Source of the DNA: Lewinellaceae bacterium
GTDB taxonomy: Bacteria; Bacteroidota; Bacteroidia; Chitinophagales; Saprospiraceae
Direction: 5' to 3'
Length of the DNA stretch: 64,000 nt
Assembly: GCA_020636255.1 (NCBI GenBank)
Contig: JACJYE010000006.1
Location: 62,001-126,000, forward strand
Shown: positions 8,541 through 17,829 of the stretch, piece after piece
How the letters are laid out: each line of letters starts with the position of its first letter
Position numbering within the stretch: the stretch's first letter is position 1
Notes under the pieces: model-generated
Told to the model about the DNA's origin: nothing
The model's input: the letters and a program-made list of their open reading frames with translations, nothing else
Databases searched by the model: none
Made by a program: the position numbers and the translations under genes

Positions 8541-10496
8541 TTACATGCGTTCCGGCATTTCGATACCCAGCAGGTTCATGCCCAGCTTCAGCGCGTTGGC
8601 CACCGCCTGGCTAAGCTGCAGCCTGAAAGCCTTTGCCGCTTCGGTATCGGCATTCAGGATGGAGTAGTCGTGGTAAAAGCGGTGAAAAGCTTTCGCCAGG
8701 TCGTAACAGTAGTTGGCAATAGTGGAAGGGTCGTATTCTGCTGCTGCCGTTTGCACCAGTTCGGGCAAAGCGTACAGTTGCGACAGTAATTCCCGTTCCT
8801 GGGCTTCCAGCTGTTCGTAGGCGGAAGCTGCTTCCAGGGCCTGCTCGCCGCCCTTGCGCAATACCGATTGCACGCGCACGTATGCATTCTGCACGTAAGG
8901 CCCGGTCTGCCCCTGCAGATCCACCGACTCTTTGGGGTCGAAGGTCATGCGCTTGCGGGGGTGCACTTTTATAATAAAAAACTTCAGCGCGGCCAAACCG
9001 ATCTGGTTGACGATGGCTTGTTGTTCTTCTGTCGTGAGGCCGGCCAGCGTATCGCGTTCATAGCTGTTCAGGCGCGCCTCTTCTACCACCTCGGCGATGA
9101 GGTCATCGGCATCGACTACGGTACCTTCGCGCGACTTCATCTTACCCGTGGGCAGGTCCACCATGCCATAGGCCAGGTGGTACAGGCCATCGGCATAAGG
9201 TTCTTTCAGGCGTTTGAGGGCCTCGAACAGGGCCTGGAAGTGGTAATTTTGCTCATCGGCCACGACATACACCATTTTTTCCACCCCGAAGTCCTGATAG
9301 CGAAGGTGCGCTGTACCCAGGTCCTGAGTGATGTACAGCGAAGTGCCGTCGCTTCGCAGCAGCGCCTTATGGTCAAGTTTGGCATCGGTGAGGTCGGCCC
9401 AGGTTGAGCCGTCATCCTTGCGGTAAAAAATGCCTTCCGCCAGGCCCCGTTCGATCATATCCTTACCCAGCAAGTAAGTCTGCGACTCATAATAGAGCTT
9501 GTCGAACGACACACCGAGCTTATCATAAGTCTCGTTGAAGCCTTCATACACCCAGTTATTCATACGTTGCCACAGGGCCACTGTGGCTGCGTCGCCTTCC
9601 TCCCAGCGGCGAAGCATGGCGCGCGCTTCCGCGCCGAGAGTGCTGTATTTGTTGAAATAGGTATCTTTAAAGCTTTTGAAGAAATACGTTTCCAGCGTAA
9701 AATCCGCTTCATTCAGGGTAACAACTTCGCCGTTGGCTGCTTTTGCGCCGAGTTCTTTCTGGGCCTTCTCCCGTTTCTGGGCCTGTTCCTTTTCCGCTTT
9801 CACCGCCTCTTTCGACGCCAGCCATTCCCGCAACAGCGCCCGGGCGTCATCCGACTGCTGCCAGGCCTTGTATTCCGCCCGGAATTTCTGCTCGAACAAC
9901 ACGTAATAGTCTCCGACGAAGTGGTCGCTCTTTATACCCGTGGAAGCTGGGGTGGCGCCATCGGCATATTTTTCCCATGCGAGCATGCTCTTGCAGATGG
10001 CGATACCTCGGTCGTTAATGACCTGTACCTTGTATACTTCATAACCTGCAGCTTCGAGGATACGTGAGGCCGACCAGCCGAGCAGGATGTTGCGGATATG
10101 CCCCAGGTGCAGTGGTTTGTTGGTATTGGGCGAAGAGAACTCCACCAGCACCTTATGCCCGTTGGGCGGCTGCTGGCCGTATTTTTCGTTCCGGTAGATG
10201 TCCGCCAGGAATTCCCGCCAGAAAGCATCGCTGAGCGACAGGTTCAGGAACCCCTTGATGACGTTGTACCGCTGGATGTAGGATGCCTCGCGGGACAGGA
10301 ACCGGCCCATTTCTTCGGCTATCTCATCCGGCTTTTTTCGTGCAATGCGGGTAAAGGGGAAAGTGACTACCGTAAAGTCGCCTTCGAATTCCTTGCGGGT
10401 GCTGTTCATAGTGATGTCGCCTGCGCCGATGTCCGCCCCATACAAGCTTTTCACCGCCCTGATAACGCCATCCTGTATCAACTCGATAATGTTCAT
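8541..10496 (-). CDS. argS: Arginyl-tRNA synthetase
   Basis: 651 residues. Class I motif HLGH (130-133) in SSPNTNKPLHLGHIRN, and the C-terminal anticodon-binding domain with GQTGPYVQNAYVRVQS near residue 545, identify it. It attaches arginine to tRNA-Arg in the cytoplasm. Compared with Bacteroidota relatives of about 600 residues as I remember them, there is an extra charged, Lys/Glu/Ala-rich segment at about residues 210-285. It precedes glnS and is probably cotranscribed. A minus-strand TAAATTTG (10522-10529) is a plausible -7 box for the pair. Confidence 0.96.
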   Translation of the reverse strand: MNIIELIQDGVIRAVKSLYGADIGAGDITMNSTRKEFEGDFTVVTFPFTRIARKKPDEIAEEMGRFLSREASYIQRYNVIKGFLNLSLSDAFWREFLADIYRNEKYGQQPPNGHKVLVEFSSPNTNKPLHLGHIRNILLGWSASRILEAAGYEVYKVQVINDRGIAICKSMLAWEKYADGATPASTGIKSDHFVGDYYVLFEQKFRAEYKAWQQSDDARALLREWLASKEAVKAEKEQAQKREKAQKELGAKAANGEVVTLNEADFTLETYFFKSFKDTYFNKYSTLGAEARAMLRRWEEGDAATVALWQRMNNWVYEGFNETYDKLGVSFDKLYYESQTYLLGKDMIERGLAEGIFYRKDDGSTWADLTDAKLDHKALLRSDGTSLYITQDLGTAHLRYQDFGVEKMVYVVADEQNYHFQALFEALKRLKEPYADGLYHLAYGMVDLPTGKMKSREGTVVDADDLIAEVVEEARLNSYERDTLAGLTTEEQQAIVNQIGLAALKFFIIKVHPRKRMTFDPKESVDLQGQTGPYVQNAYVRVQSVLRKGGEQALEAASAYEQLEAQERELLSQLYALPELVQTAAAEYDPSTIANYCYDLAKAFHRFYHDYSILNADTEAAKAFRLQLSQAVANALKLGMNLLGIEMPERM

Positions 10497-10521
10497 TCGC
10501 GGGGTATCTGATTTAAGCTGG

Positions 10522-10529
10522 CAAATTTA
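10522..10529 (-). promoter_or_regulatory. Candidate -7 box for argS-glnS
   Basis: The minus strand reads TAAATTTG, fitting TAnnTTTG, 25 bases upstream of the argS start. The expected -33 TTG is not clear. Confidence 0.4.
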
Positions 10530-10661
10530 TTACATTTTAAAGGGAACTTAGTAACCATCAATAAATAAGTTCGGCGATTTTGGGATGTGGCGCAGCCAGG
10601 AAGCTTCAGAAAAGCAGGAAGACAAGGCGCCAACGTTACAATACTTGTATCACAGAACTTT

Positions 10662-11114
10662 TCAGGCCCGGGGCACCTGCTTGGCGAGGGATATCTCACC
10701 CGGAACACAGTCTGCATGGCTTCCGGTGGTGCCCGACCAGCCCCCCTCGAGACGTTGTCGTTTGCCGTCGGTGAACAGCCGGAGGCGGATGGTTTTGTAA
10801 CACCAGTCCATGTCGTCGTATTTCCAGTTGTCGAGAATGCGCGTTTCCGTGAGGTTGACCCATTTGCCGTCCACTACTTCGCCGTGCAGTTCCATTACGG
10901 CATGGATGCGCCCGGTTTTCACATAAGACCGGCCCGTGATATGTTTTCCTTTCTGGACGAGATACAGTTCGAAATCGTACTCGGGGGTGTAGCCTCCCTC
11001 ATTCTGGGTGAGCTTTCCGGCCCAGCTCCCTGAAAAATCGTATTGGGCGGCTGCGGCTACTGGGATCAGGAAAAATAGCAGAACAGGCAGGCCACTGTAC
11101 TTCATCATATTCAT
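10662..11114 (-). CDS. Small exported protein of unknown function
   Basis: About 150 residues from the ATG at 11114; ATG codons at 11108 and 11105 are alternatives. A signal peptide ends at AAAAQYDF. The mature part has the look of a lipocalin-like or avidin-like small beta-barrel: YDFSGSWAGKLTQNEGG at its start, a central KHITGRSYV strand and GGWSGTTGSHADCVPGEISL at its end. Two cysteines (DWCYK and ADCVP) might form a disulfide. It lies between argS and rsmD on the same strand. I do not recognise the family by name. Confidence 0.72.
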   Translation of the reverse strand: MNMMKYSGLPVLLFFLIPVAAAAQYDFSGSWAGKLTQNEGGYTPEYDFELYLVQKGKHITGRSYVKTGRIHAVMELHGEVVDGKWVNLTETRILDNWKYDDMDWCYKTIRLRLFTDGKRQRLEGGWSGTTGSHADCVPGEISLAKQVPRA

Positions 11115-11141
11115 AATCAAAGGCTTTTATAGTCAAACCAA

Positions 11142-11723
11142 TCAGGAGGGCATAGCGTTCCCGTCTTTTTCGCTTACTTCGTTTTCTTCGCGGAAGAAGC
11201 TGAAAATGGTCTTGCCGTAATGGCGCACCTGAAACAGGCGGGGGTGCCCTTCGTAGGAGTGGTTGGGGTTATGTTCCATGACGAACCACCCTCCGGGCCT
11301 TAGCAGGCGGTGCTGGAAGGCCAGATCCGGGATTGTGTCGATGGTTGGCAAGGCGTAGGGCGGGCCCGCAAAGATGTAGTCGTAGCTTTCTCCCGTATAG
11401 GCCATGAACCGGAAAACGTCGCTCTGAACGATGCGGATACAGTGTTCGATATTCAGCTCGCGGGCAGTTTTGCGGACGAAGGCCACCGCGCCCGGAAACT
11501 TGTCGACGTACGTAACGTCTTCGCATCCTCTGGAGATGAACTCGTAGCTATGGTTGCCGGTGCCGCCGAAGAGGTCCAGCACCTTCATACCCTCAAAATC
11601 AAAGTGGTTTTGTAAGATATTGAAAAGCCCTTCTTTGGCAAAATCGGTCGTAGGCCTGGTCGGCCAGTTCTTTGCCGGTGGGTTAAAACGCCTGCCCTTG
11701 AACTTTCCTCCGATGATCCGCAT
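11142..11723 (-). CDS. rsmD: RsmD-family 16S rRNA (guanine-N2) methyltransferase
   Basis: 193 residues. The N-terminus RIIGGKFKGRRF, the SAM-binding loop DLFGGTG (50-56) and the RPTTDFAKEGLFNIL block match RsmD, which methylates G966 of 16S rRNA in E. coli. The catalytic motif IV, normally (D/N)PPY, reads AGPPY at 119-123, so the usual Asp is Gly; activity should not be assumed. It follows a DUF3822 gene with a 76-base gap, an arrangement common in Bacteroidota from what I know of the group. Confidence 0.88.
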   Translation of the reverse strand: MRIIGGKFKGRRFNPPAKNWPTRPTTDFAKEGLFNILQNHFDFEGMKVLDLFGGTGNHSYEFISRGCEDVTYVDKFPGAVAFVRKTARELNIEHCIRIVQSDVFRFMAYTGESYDYIFAGPPYALPTIDTIPDLAFQHRLLRPGGWFVMEHNPNHSYEGHPRLFQVRHYGKTIFSFFREENEVSEKDGNAMPS

Positions 11724-11799
11724 GTTTGCTTCAGGCTATGGTAATGGTAGCTATTTCAAAATCTATTCATGGCCGCGCGTGGGCCGGTGCAGGTTACCC

Positions 11800-12639
11800 T
11801 CAACTGCAGAGGCTGAGCCCCAGCAGGCCGAAGTAAAGGTATTGGGGTTCCTGGCTCAGCCTGGGGCCGAACTGGAAAAAAGCGGGCGCCGTCAGGAATT
11901 CCAGGTGGCGGATGTAGCGGACGGCTTCGCGGTAGATCTCTGAATCCTGTACCAGCTGGCCCGACAGGTGCAGGGTATGCCTTTCCGGTTCGAGCCCGAA
12001 CTGCTGGTATATGAGCAGGACGTAATAGATAAAGTCTTTGGCGGCCTGGTAGCGGAACGCGTTGGAGAACCGCAACTCCTTGCCTTCGAAGACGATAATA
12101 TAAAGCTGCCCGCCTCTCAGGTGGGCGAAGATGCTGTATCCTTCCTGTGTCCCGAGGTTATGGCGCAGGCCTTCCAGCAGCGCAGTCGCGAGATGAAAAA
12201 AACGGCAGCCCGGGAACAGCCGGCGGGCCAGGCTCACTTCCTCCCTGTAAGCGCTGTAGACGTTGTACATGCCCAGTTGCGGCAGGGCGTCGGCCCGGGC
12301 GTCCTCTTCAGCAGCCAGGACGGTGAGCTGGCGGATGTAGGCCTCATTTTCACCAGGGTTGTACAGGCGCTGCGGGATAAGTGTGAACTTACCGGACGTC
12401 AGGCCGGCGCGGATATTCCTAAAAGGCTGGTGCAGGAATTTGTCGGACTGGAAAGCCGCTTCGACGGCCGACAGGTAGCCAGGCCCGCTGCCCAGCCCAA
12501 AGCTTTTCACGGCCAGCACCTGCTGCTGGCTATCCAACACCATATAATCGAAACTGTCCATCCCCATCAGGATGGACAGTTCATAGGTATTCGTATGCTT
12601 TCTTGCTAAGGTATCTTCCTGGATGTCCTTGTTGATCAT
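11800..12639 (-). CDS. DUF3822 family protein
   Basis: About 279 residues. The ATG at 12639 overlaps the TGA of the upstream gene (ATGA), so the two are translationally coupled. The sequence has the actin/ASKHA-like fold feel noted for DUF3822: an N-terminal YELSILMGMDSFDYMVLD strand pair, a central SIFAHLRGGQLYIIVFEGKEL segment and a final helix region. It sits just before rsmD. The biochemical role is unknown; the link to rRNA modification is by position only. Confidence 0.82.
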   Translation of the reverse strand: MINKDIQEDTLARKHTNTYELSILMGMDSFDYMVLDSQQQVLAVKSFGLGSGPGYLSAVEAAFQSDKFLHQPFRNIRAGLTSGKFTLIPQRLYNPGENEAYIRQLTVLAAEEDARADALPQLGMYNVYSAYREEVSLARRLFPGCRFFHLATALLEGLRHNLGTQEGYSIFAHLRGGQLYIIVFEGKELRFSNAFRYQAAKDFIYYVLLIYQQFGLEPERHTLHLSGQLVQDSEIYREAVRYIRHLEFLTAPAFFQFGPRLSQEPQYLYFGLLGLSLCS

Positions 12640-13217
12640 TCCCAATTTCCTGACATATTAGGAGCACCCATATTGCCGAACTTGATCACGCTCTTGGGGT
12701 CATAGCCGTTGTCATAACGCGCGAAGCGCGGGTCGGCGAAGGGGCCCATAAAGACTTCCCGGCGCACACCGACTTCCACGACCGGAACGTTGGTGCTCTG
12801 ATAGGTAATGGTGTCGGCCTGAATATCAAAAGCTGCGCCACCTCCAAAGGGGACGTAGCGAAGCGAATCCACGTTGATGCCCATAGAGATGATGGAATCC
12901 CTGGCAGACATATACGTCGTGTCATAGATGATCTCTCCGGTAAAGTTCGGGTCGTCGGGGTCGCCAATCACACTGATGATCATGAAGCTATCCGTATCCA
13001 GTACTTTGGACAGGTCATCGAAGTCAGGAGCGAAGACGCCCTTGATGTTCCGGTAGGCTTCCTGGGCGGTGCGGATCTTCATTAGCTTATTGACCACGGC
13101 CCGTTCGCGCCTTTCCTTTTCAGCCTTGAAGGCAATAGGTTCGCGAATACTGCCGATGAGCACCCAGATCAAACCCAGTACAATGATGGCCAGAACAAGG
13201 TTAATGACTATTCTCAT
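12636..13217 (-). CDS. Membrane-anchored protein with pseudopilin-like N-terminus, unknown function
   Basis: 193 residues. Residues 4-23 (VINLVLAIIVLGLIWVLIGS) form one transmembrane anchor, followed by a long amphipathic helix (EKERRERAVVNKLMKIRTAQEAYRN) and an extracytoplasmic domain. The hydrophobic helix followed by an AQEAYR region recalls type II pseudopilins, but there is no prepilin-peptidase G-F/E site, so secretion-pilus identity is not claimed. It is the first gene of a coupled pair with the DUF3822 gene. Confidence 0.7.
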   Translation of the reverse strand: MRIVINLVLAIIVLGLIWVLIGSIREPIAFKAEKERRERAVVNKLMKIRTAQEAYRNIKGVFAPDFDDLSKVLDTDSFMIISVIGDPDDPNFTGEIIYDTTYMSARDSIISMGINVDSLRYVPFGGGAAFDIQADTITYQSTNVPVVEVGVRREVFMGPFADPRFARYDNGYDPKSVIKFGNMGAPNMSGNWE

Positions 13218-13375
13218 TTTTCGGTTTGTTTTGACGCAATAATAAAGATTTTTTAAGTAATAATTGCCATTTGGGCATGGGCAATTTTACCATATTTACC
13301 TGAGATAGAGAAACAAACCTTACTTAAAAAACTGGCTTTTTCCTATTGCTTTGGCCATCAACCCGCTATCCTTGT

Positions 13376-13780
13376 TCAGCTTTTGCCGCCTATTTGGCAG
13401 CGGCCGTTATAAAGCGCTCCCTCATCCACGATGAGCAGGCCGGCAGTAATATCGCCGTCTATCCTGGCTGTCCCCATGAGATGCAGCGTGCCCGATACGG
13501 CAAGGTCGCCATGGATACGCCCCATGATTACAGCTTCAGCAGCGGTGACCTTTCCTTCTACCTGCCCCTTCTCCCCTATTACCAGGCGCCGGTCGCACCG
13601 CAGCTCTCCGGCAACGGCGCCGTCCAGGCGAATGTTCTCCGACGAACTGAAGCCTCCTTCTATCCTGGTTCCTGCGGAAACGACACAATTGCCCTCCCCG
13701 CCCTTCACAGCAAGCTGCCGGGAGGGCCCGGCATCTTCTGCAACAGCCTGTGCTTTGTTTTTCATTGTAATTGCAGCCAT
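13376..13780 (-). CDS. Bactofilin-family polymer-forming protein
   Basis: About 134 residues from the ATG at 13780 (ATG 13765 also possible). The central part repeats short hydrophobic-glycine turns every 17 or so residues (SAGTRIEGGFSSSENI, LDGAVAGELRC, VIGEKGQVEGKV, AVIMGRIHGDL), the right-handed beta-helix signature of bactofilins (DUF583). Such proteins self-assemble into filaments under the membrane and recruit wall enzymes. It diverges from tsaD with a 109-base spacer. The longer upstream in-frame stretch overlaps the start of tsaD on the other strand and is rejected. Confidence 0.85.
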   Translation of the reverse strand: MAAITMKNKAQAVAEDAGPSRQLAVKGGEGNCVVSAGTRIEGGFSSSENIRLDGAVAGELRCDRRLVIGEKGQVEGKVTAAEAVIMGRIHGDLAVSGTLHLMGTARIDGDITAGLLIVDEGALYNGRCQIGGKS

Positions 13781-13889
13781 TTCAAATAGTTTTTTTTCGG
13801 TCAATTGTTTTTCTTTGTACCGGCTGGCGATACGGATACCCCCGCAAACAAGCTCTGAAATTAATAAATTACTTATTCTTTTTTTGCCA

Positions 13890-14891
13890 ATGAGCATTAC
13901 TATTCTGGCAATAGAATCATCCTGCGACGACACTTCGGCAGCGGTACTGCGCGATGGCGAGGTGTTGAGCAACTGTGTGGCCAACCAGGAAGCCCATAGC
14001 GTATACGGAGGGGTGGTGCCCGAGGTTGCATCCCGCGCCCATCAAATCAATATCGTGCCCGTTGTGGAGCTGGCCCTTCAGAAGGCAGGCGTAAACAAAC
14101 GAGAGCTTGACGCCGTCGCCTTCACCCGGGGCCCTGGCCTGATCGGGTCGCTGCTGGTAGGTACGGCCTTCGCAAAGGCCTATGCCCTCAGCCTGGGGAT
14201 CCCTTTGGTGGAGGCCAACCACATGCAGGCCCACGTGCTGGCCCACTTCGCAGAGCCGCCAAAGCCGTCCTTCCCGTTCCTATGCCTGACCGTGTCGGGC
14301 GGGCATACCCAACTGGTACTGGTGCATAGCCACCTCGACATGGAAGTCATCGGGCATTCGCTCGACGATGCCGCCGGCGAAGCTTTCGACAAAACAGGCA
14401 AACTGCTGGGGCTCGACTACCCGGCCGGCCCGCTCATCGACCGGCTGGCACAAAAGGGGAAACCTGTATTCGACTTCCCCGAGCCCCAGATCCCCGGCCT
14501 CGATTTCAGTTTCAGCGGGCTTAAAACGGCCATCCTGTACTTCCTTCGCCAGGAAAAAGCGAACAACCCGGATTTCATCGGCGAAAACCTGACGGATATC
14601 TGCGCATCGGTACAGAATCGAATCGTCAGCATCCTGCTCAAAAAACTGGCGCTGGCAGCCGATCAGGCCGGCGTACGGGAGGTCGCTATCGCAGGAGGGG
14701 TGTCAGCCAATTCAGCGCTTAGGGCCGGGCTGGAGCAACTGGGAAAAGAAAAGGGCTGGAATACCTACATCCCCCGCTTTGAGTACTGCACCGACAATGC
14801 CGGCATGATCGCCGTTGCAGGGTATTACAAATACCTCGAGGGAGCATTTGCCAGCCAGGATGTAGAGCCCCTTGCCAGGTGGAAATTCTGA
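13890..14891 (+). CDS. tsaD: tRNA N6-adenosine threonylcarbamoyltransferase
   Basis: 333 residues from the ATG at 13890, which starts MSITILAIESSCDDTSAA, the normal TsaD N-terminus; an in-frame extension upstream is antisense to the bactofilin gene and is discarded. Metal-binding HMQAHVLAH, the glycine-rich SGGHTQLV and DDAAGEAFDKTGKLLGL are all present. With TsaB and TsaE it makes the t6A37 modification of ANN-decoding tRNAs. It is probably the head of a run continuing into the glycosylation genes downstream (33-base gap). Confidence 0.97.
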   Translation: MSITILAIESSCDDTSAAVLRDGEVLSNCVANQEAHSVYGGVVPEVASRAHQINIVPVVELALQKAGVNKRELDAVAFTRGPGLIGSLLVGTAFAKAYALSLGIPLVEANHMQAHVLAHFAEPPKPSFPFLCLTVSGGHTQLVLVHSHLDMEVIGHSLDDAAGEAFDKTGKLLGLDYPAGPLIDRLAQKGKPVFDFPEPQIPGLDFSFSGLKTAILYFLRQEKANNPDFIGENLTDICASVQNRIVSILLKKLALAADQAGVREVAIAGGVSANSALRAGLEQLGKEKGWNTYIPRFEYCTDNAGMIAVAGYYKYLEGAFASQDVEPLARWKF

Positions 14892-14924
14892 CCCCTGGCC
14901 TTTCGGGCTGAAAACCGCCGGACT

Positions 14925-15890
14925 ATGGACGATAAAGAATTATTGAGCATCATCATCCCCTGCCTGAACGAGGAAAGCAACATACAGCCCATGTACCAGC
15001 GCCTGCATGCCGTACTGGCGGCTATGGGCTGCGACTACGAGATCATCTTCATCGATGACGGCAGCAGGGACGGCACCTTCGAGCGCATCAGCGCCGTGCA
15101 TGCTCTGGACCCTAAGGTTGGCGGTATTTCTTTTTCCAGGAATTTCGGCCATCAGGCCGCTTTGCTGGCCGGCCTGCAGTACGCCCGGGGCGCTCTTGTC
15201 ATCACCATGGATGGCGACCTGCAGCACCCACCAGAAGCCATCCCCCTGCTGGCTGAAAAATTTCGGGAAGGTTATGACATTGTCAACACCCGGCGCATCG
15301 ACCATCAGGAAACCGGGGCATTCAAAAAGCTGAGCTCCGGGCTGTTCTACCGCCTCATGAGCTACCTGTCGGACACCAGGGTCGAGCCCTCCGGCGCCGA
15401 CTTCCGGCTGATGGGCCGCAAAGCGGTGGACGCTTTCCTGCATTTCCCCGAACGCAGCCGCTTCACCCGGGGGCTGGTCAGCTGGATGGGCTTCCGGCAG
15501 GCCGTCGTGGAATACCAGGCAGCAGCGCGGGCTTCGGGACACACAAAATACACCCTTAGCCGGATGGCCCGCCTGGCCCTCGACGCCATCACTTCCTTTT
15601 CTTCGCGCCCCCTGCGCATATCCTTTTACACCGGCCTGCTGGTATCACTGCTGGGCATGGCCTATGGCCTGTACATTTTTTTTTCCTTTCTATCGGGCAA
15701 GACCATACAGGGATGGGCGTCACTTATGTTAACTTTGCTGATCATCGGCGGTGTAGTGCTGATCAACCTGGGGATCGTAGGAGAATACATTGCCAGGATA
15801 TTCAATGAAGTCAAAGGGCGTCCGCTCTATTTCATCAAAGCCCAGGCGGGGCTTGAACCGCCCCAGGAAAAAACGAACACCCATGAGTAA
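14925..15890 (+). CDS. GtrB/DPM1-like polyprenyl-phosphate glycosyltransferase
   Basis: 321 residues. The N-terminal GT2 domain begins SIIIPCLNEESNIQPMY and carries the DDG (IIFIDDGSRDGTF) and DGDLQHPPE (DxD) motifs. Two transmembrane helices follow at about 235-260 and 268-295. This is the plan of enzymes that load mannose or glucose from a nucleotide sugar onto a polyprenyl phosphate at the inner membrane. The 3' end overlaps the start of the next gene by 8 bases, which holds a GT-C-like enzyme that could use the lipid-linked sugar. The exact sugar cannot be told from sequence. Confidence 0.9.
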   Translation: MDDKELLSIIIPCLNEESNIQPMYQRLHAVLAAMGCDYEIIFIDDGSRDGTFERISAVHALDPKVGGISFSRNFGHQAALLAGLQYARGALVITMDGDLQHPPEAIPLLAEKFREGYDIVNTRRIDHQETGAFKKLSSGLFYRLMSYLSDTRVEPSGADFRLMGRKAVDAFLHFPERSRFTRGLVSWMGFRQAVVEYQAAARASGHTKYTLSRMARLALDAITSFSSRPLRISFYTGLLVSLLGMAYGLYIFFSFLSGKTIQGWASLMLTLLIIGGVVLINLGIVGEYIARIFNEVKGRPLYFIKAQAGLEPPQEKTNTHE

Positions 15891-17829
15891 AAGTAAAAAA
15901 AAAGGGGCGCCCCCCACCCGCCCGGCCCGGCAGAAAGCAACAGCACGGCCAACCCACTATTACTGGCTGGGCGCCATACTGGCTGCTGCCCTTCTGGCCT
16001 ATCTGCCCATACTCAAAGGGCAGTTCATCAACTACGATGACGACCTGTACATCGTAGATAACCCGCTGATCCAGCAGTTGTCGTTCGAGTCTGCCCGGGA
16101 GCTGTTCACCGCTTTCTACGGGAACCAGTACGCCCCTGTCGCTATGATACTTATGGGGCTTCAGGCCAAGTTATTCGGTGGCAGCACCGCCCTGTTCAAG
16201 CTGGTGAGCCTGCTGATCCACCTGGCCAACACGGCGCTCGTCTTCCTGCTGATTGGCCGCCTGTTCAAAGAGCGGGCCTACGCCATCGTCGTGGCGGCCC
16301 TGTTCGCGCTCAACCCTATCCAGGTGGAATCGGTGGCATGGATGTCGGCATCCATGAAAGTAGGTACTTCCACCTTGTTCTTTCTGGTATCCCTGCTCTA
16401 CTACATCCGGTTTTCACGAAGCCGGGAGGCCGGGGCGATTGCCCTGTCCCTGGCTTTTTTCCTGCTGGCATGCCTGTGTAAGGAACAGGCCATCACGCTG
16501 GCTGCCACCCTACCCCTCATCGATTACCTGCAGGGGCGCAAATGGCTGAGCAGCAGCGCATTGGTAGAAAAGTTACCCTATCTTGCCATAGCGCTGGCCT
16601 TCGGCTTTGTCACCCTGTCGGCTTCAAAGGGCATCGAGCAGAACCTGAACGTTTTTCAGTTCGGGTTCACGGAGCGCCTGCTCTTTGCCTCTTACGCCAT
16701 CGTAGCCTACTGGGCAAAGGCCATCGTACCGGCAGAACTCAGCTTCTTTTACTTCTACCCGCAACAGGGGCAGGTGCCCGCTACCTACTACCTGAGCCTG
16801 CTGGCCCTGGCAGGATTGGCCGCCGCGCTCGTCGTGGCAGCCCGCAGGGGTAATAAAACCATCGTCTTTGGGCTGAGCTTCTTTCTGATCAATACAGGCC
16901 TGATCCTACTATCCCAGCTCATGGCGGTACGCGATGTACTGATGGCCGACCGTTACATCTACCTCTCGGGAACAGGCATTTTCCTCGTATTGGCAGAGGG
17001 GTATGTGTGGCTGTCAAAGCGCCGCCCGGCCCTGCGGCAGGGGCTGGCCTTCGGGCTGGGCGCGTATGCCCTGCTGCTGGCGGCCCTTTCCATGCAACGA
17101 GTGCAGGTATTTACAGACAGTATAAGCCTGTTCACCGATGTGATCGACAAGGCGACGCCCAAAGAAGGTAAAACGTCGCCATTTCTGGCCCTCCCCTATA
17201 CCAACCGGGGGCAGGCCCGAAAAGAGAACAACGACCTGGAAGGGGCGATGGCCGATTACAACAAGGCCATAACCGTCAACCCCGGGCACAGCCTGGCCTT
17301 TTCCAACCGGGGCAACCTATACTTCAACCAGGGCGATTACAACCAGGCCATCGAAGACTATAATAAAGCACTGGAGCTGAAACCCGGCGCGCCTAAAGCC
17401 CTCTCCAACCGCGGCGGCGCCTACGCTGCGCTGGGCAATTACGAAGCTGCTCTGGCCGACCTCGACAAAGCCATCGAAGCCGACCCCGGCTTCTACGATG
17501 CACTGAACAACCGGATGCTCACCCATTATTACATGCAGAATATGGAAGCTGCCCTGGCCGACTGCGGCCGCCTCATTGAGCTCAACCCCGTCGAGGCCAG
17601 CGTCGTTAACTTCCACGCTACACTGCTCCAGAAGCTGGGCAGGATGCCGGAAGCCGAGGCTGAGTTCAACCGCTCCATCCGGCTCGACCCCAGTGTCGGC
17701 GATTATTACCTGAACAGGTCGGTCTTTTACAGCCAAACGGGCAGCAGGGAAAAGGCCCTACAGGACGCAGAGAAAGCCCGCACGATGGGTTCCAACGTTC
17801 CCCAGGAATACCTCAACAGCCTGCAATGA
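15883..17829 (+). CDS. TMTC-like GT-C glycosyltransferase with C-terminal TPR repeats
   Basis: 648 residues from the ATG at 15883, which precedes a Lys-rich start and the first membrane helix. Roughly eleven transmembrane helices fill residues 27-440. The first outer loop has the acidic YDDD (51-54) expected for GT-C catalysis. NPIQVESVAWM (145-155), CKEQAIT (199-205) and ADRYIYLSGTG are clear counterparts of motifs in eukaryotic TMTC protein O-mannosyltransferases. The tail holds about six 34-residue TPR units (YNKAITVNPG, YNKALELKPG, LDKAIEADPG and others). Inferred job: moving a lipid-linked sugar made by its upstream partner to protein or glycan outside the inner membrane. The stop overlaps the next start as ATGA. 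Confidence 0.85.
   Translation: MSKSKKKGAPPTRPARQKATARPTHYYWLGAILAAALLAYLPILKGQFINYDDDLYIVDNPLIQQLSFESARELFTAFYGNQYAPVAMILMGLQAKLFGGSTALFKLVSLLIHLANTALVFLLIGRLFKERAYAIVVAALFALNPIQVESVAWMSASMKVGTSTLFFLVSLLYYIRFSRSREAGAIALSLAFFLLACLCKEQAITLAATLPLIDYLQGRKWLSSSALVEKLPYLAIALAFGFVTLSASKGIEQNLNVFQFGFTERLLFASYAIVAYWAKAIVPAELSFFYFYPQQGQVPATYYLSLLALAGLAAALVVAARRGNKTIVFGLSFFLINTGLILLSQLMAVRDVLMADRYIYLSGTGIFLVLAEGYVWLSKRRPALRQGLAFGLGAYALLLAALSMQRVQVFTDSISLFTDVIDKATPKEGKTSPFLALPYTNRGQARKENNDLEGAMADYNKAITVNPGHSLAFSNRGNLYFNQGDYNQAIEDYNKALELKPGAPKALSNRGGAYAALGNYEAALADLDKAIEADPGFYDALNNRMLTHYYMQNMEAALADCGRLIELNPVEASVVNFHATLLQKLGRMPEAEAEFNRSIRLDPSVGDYYLNRSVFYSQTGSREKALQDAEKARTMGSNVPQEYLNSLQ

Noticed and set aside
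12636..13217. A type II secretion pseudopilin
   Set aside because: The N-terminal helix is followed by an AQEAYR stretch as in pseudopilins, but the prepilin peptidase site is missing and no secretion genes are nearby.
13431..13889. An N-terminal extension of tsaD
   Set aside because: The region is the bactofilin gene on the other strand, and TsaD proteins start near MSITILAIESS.
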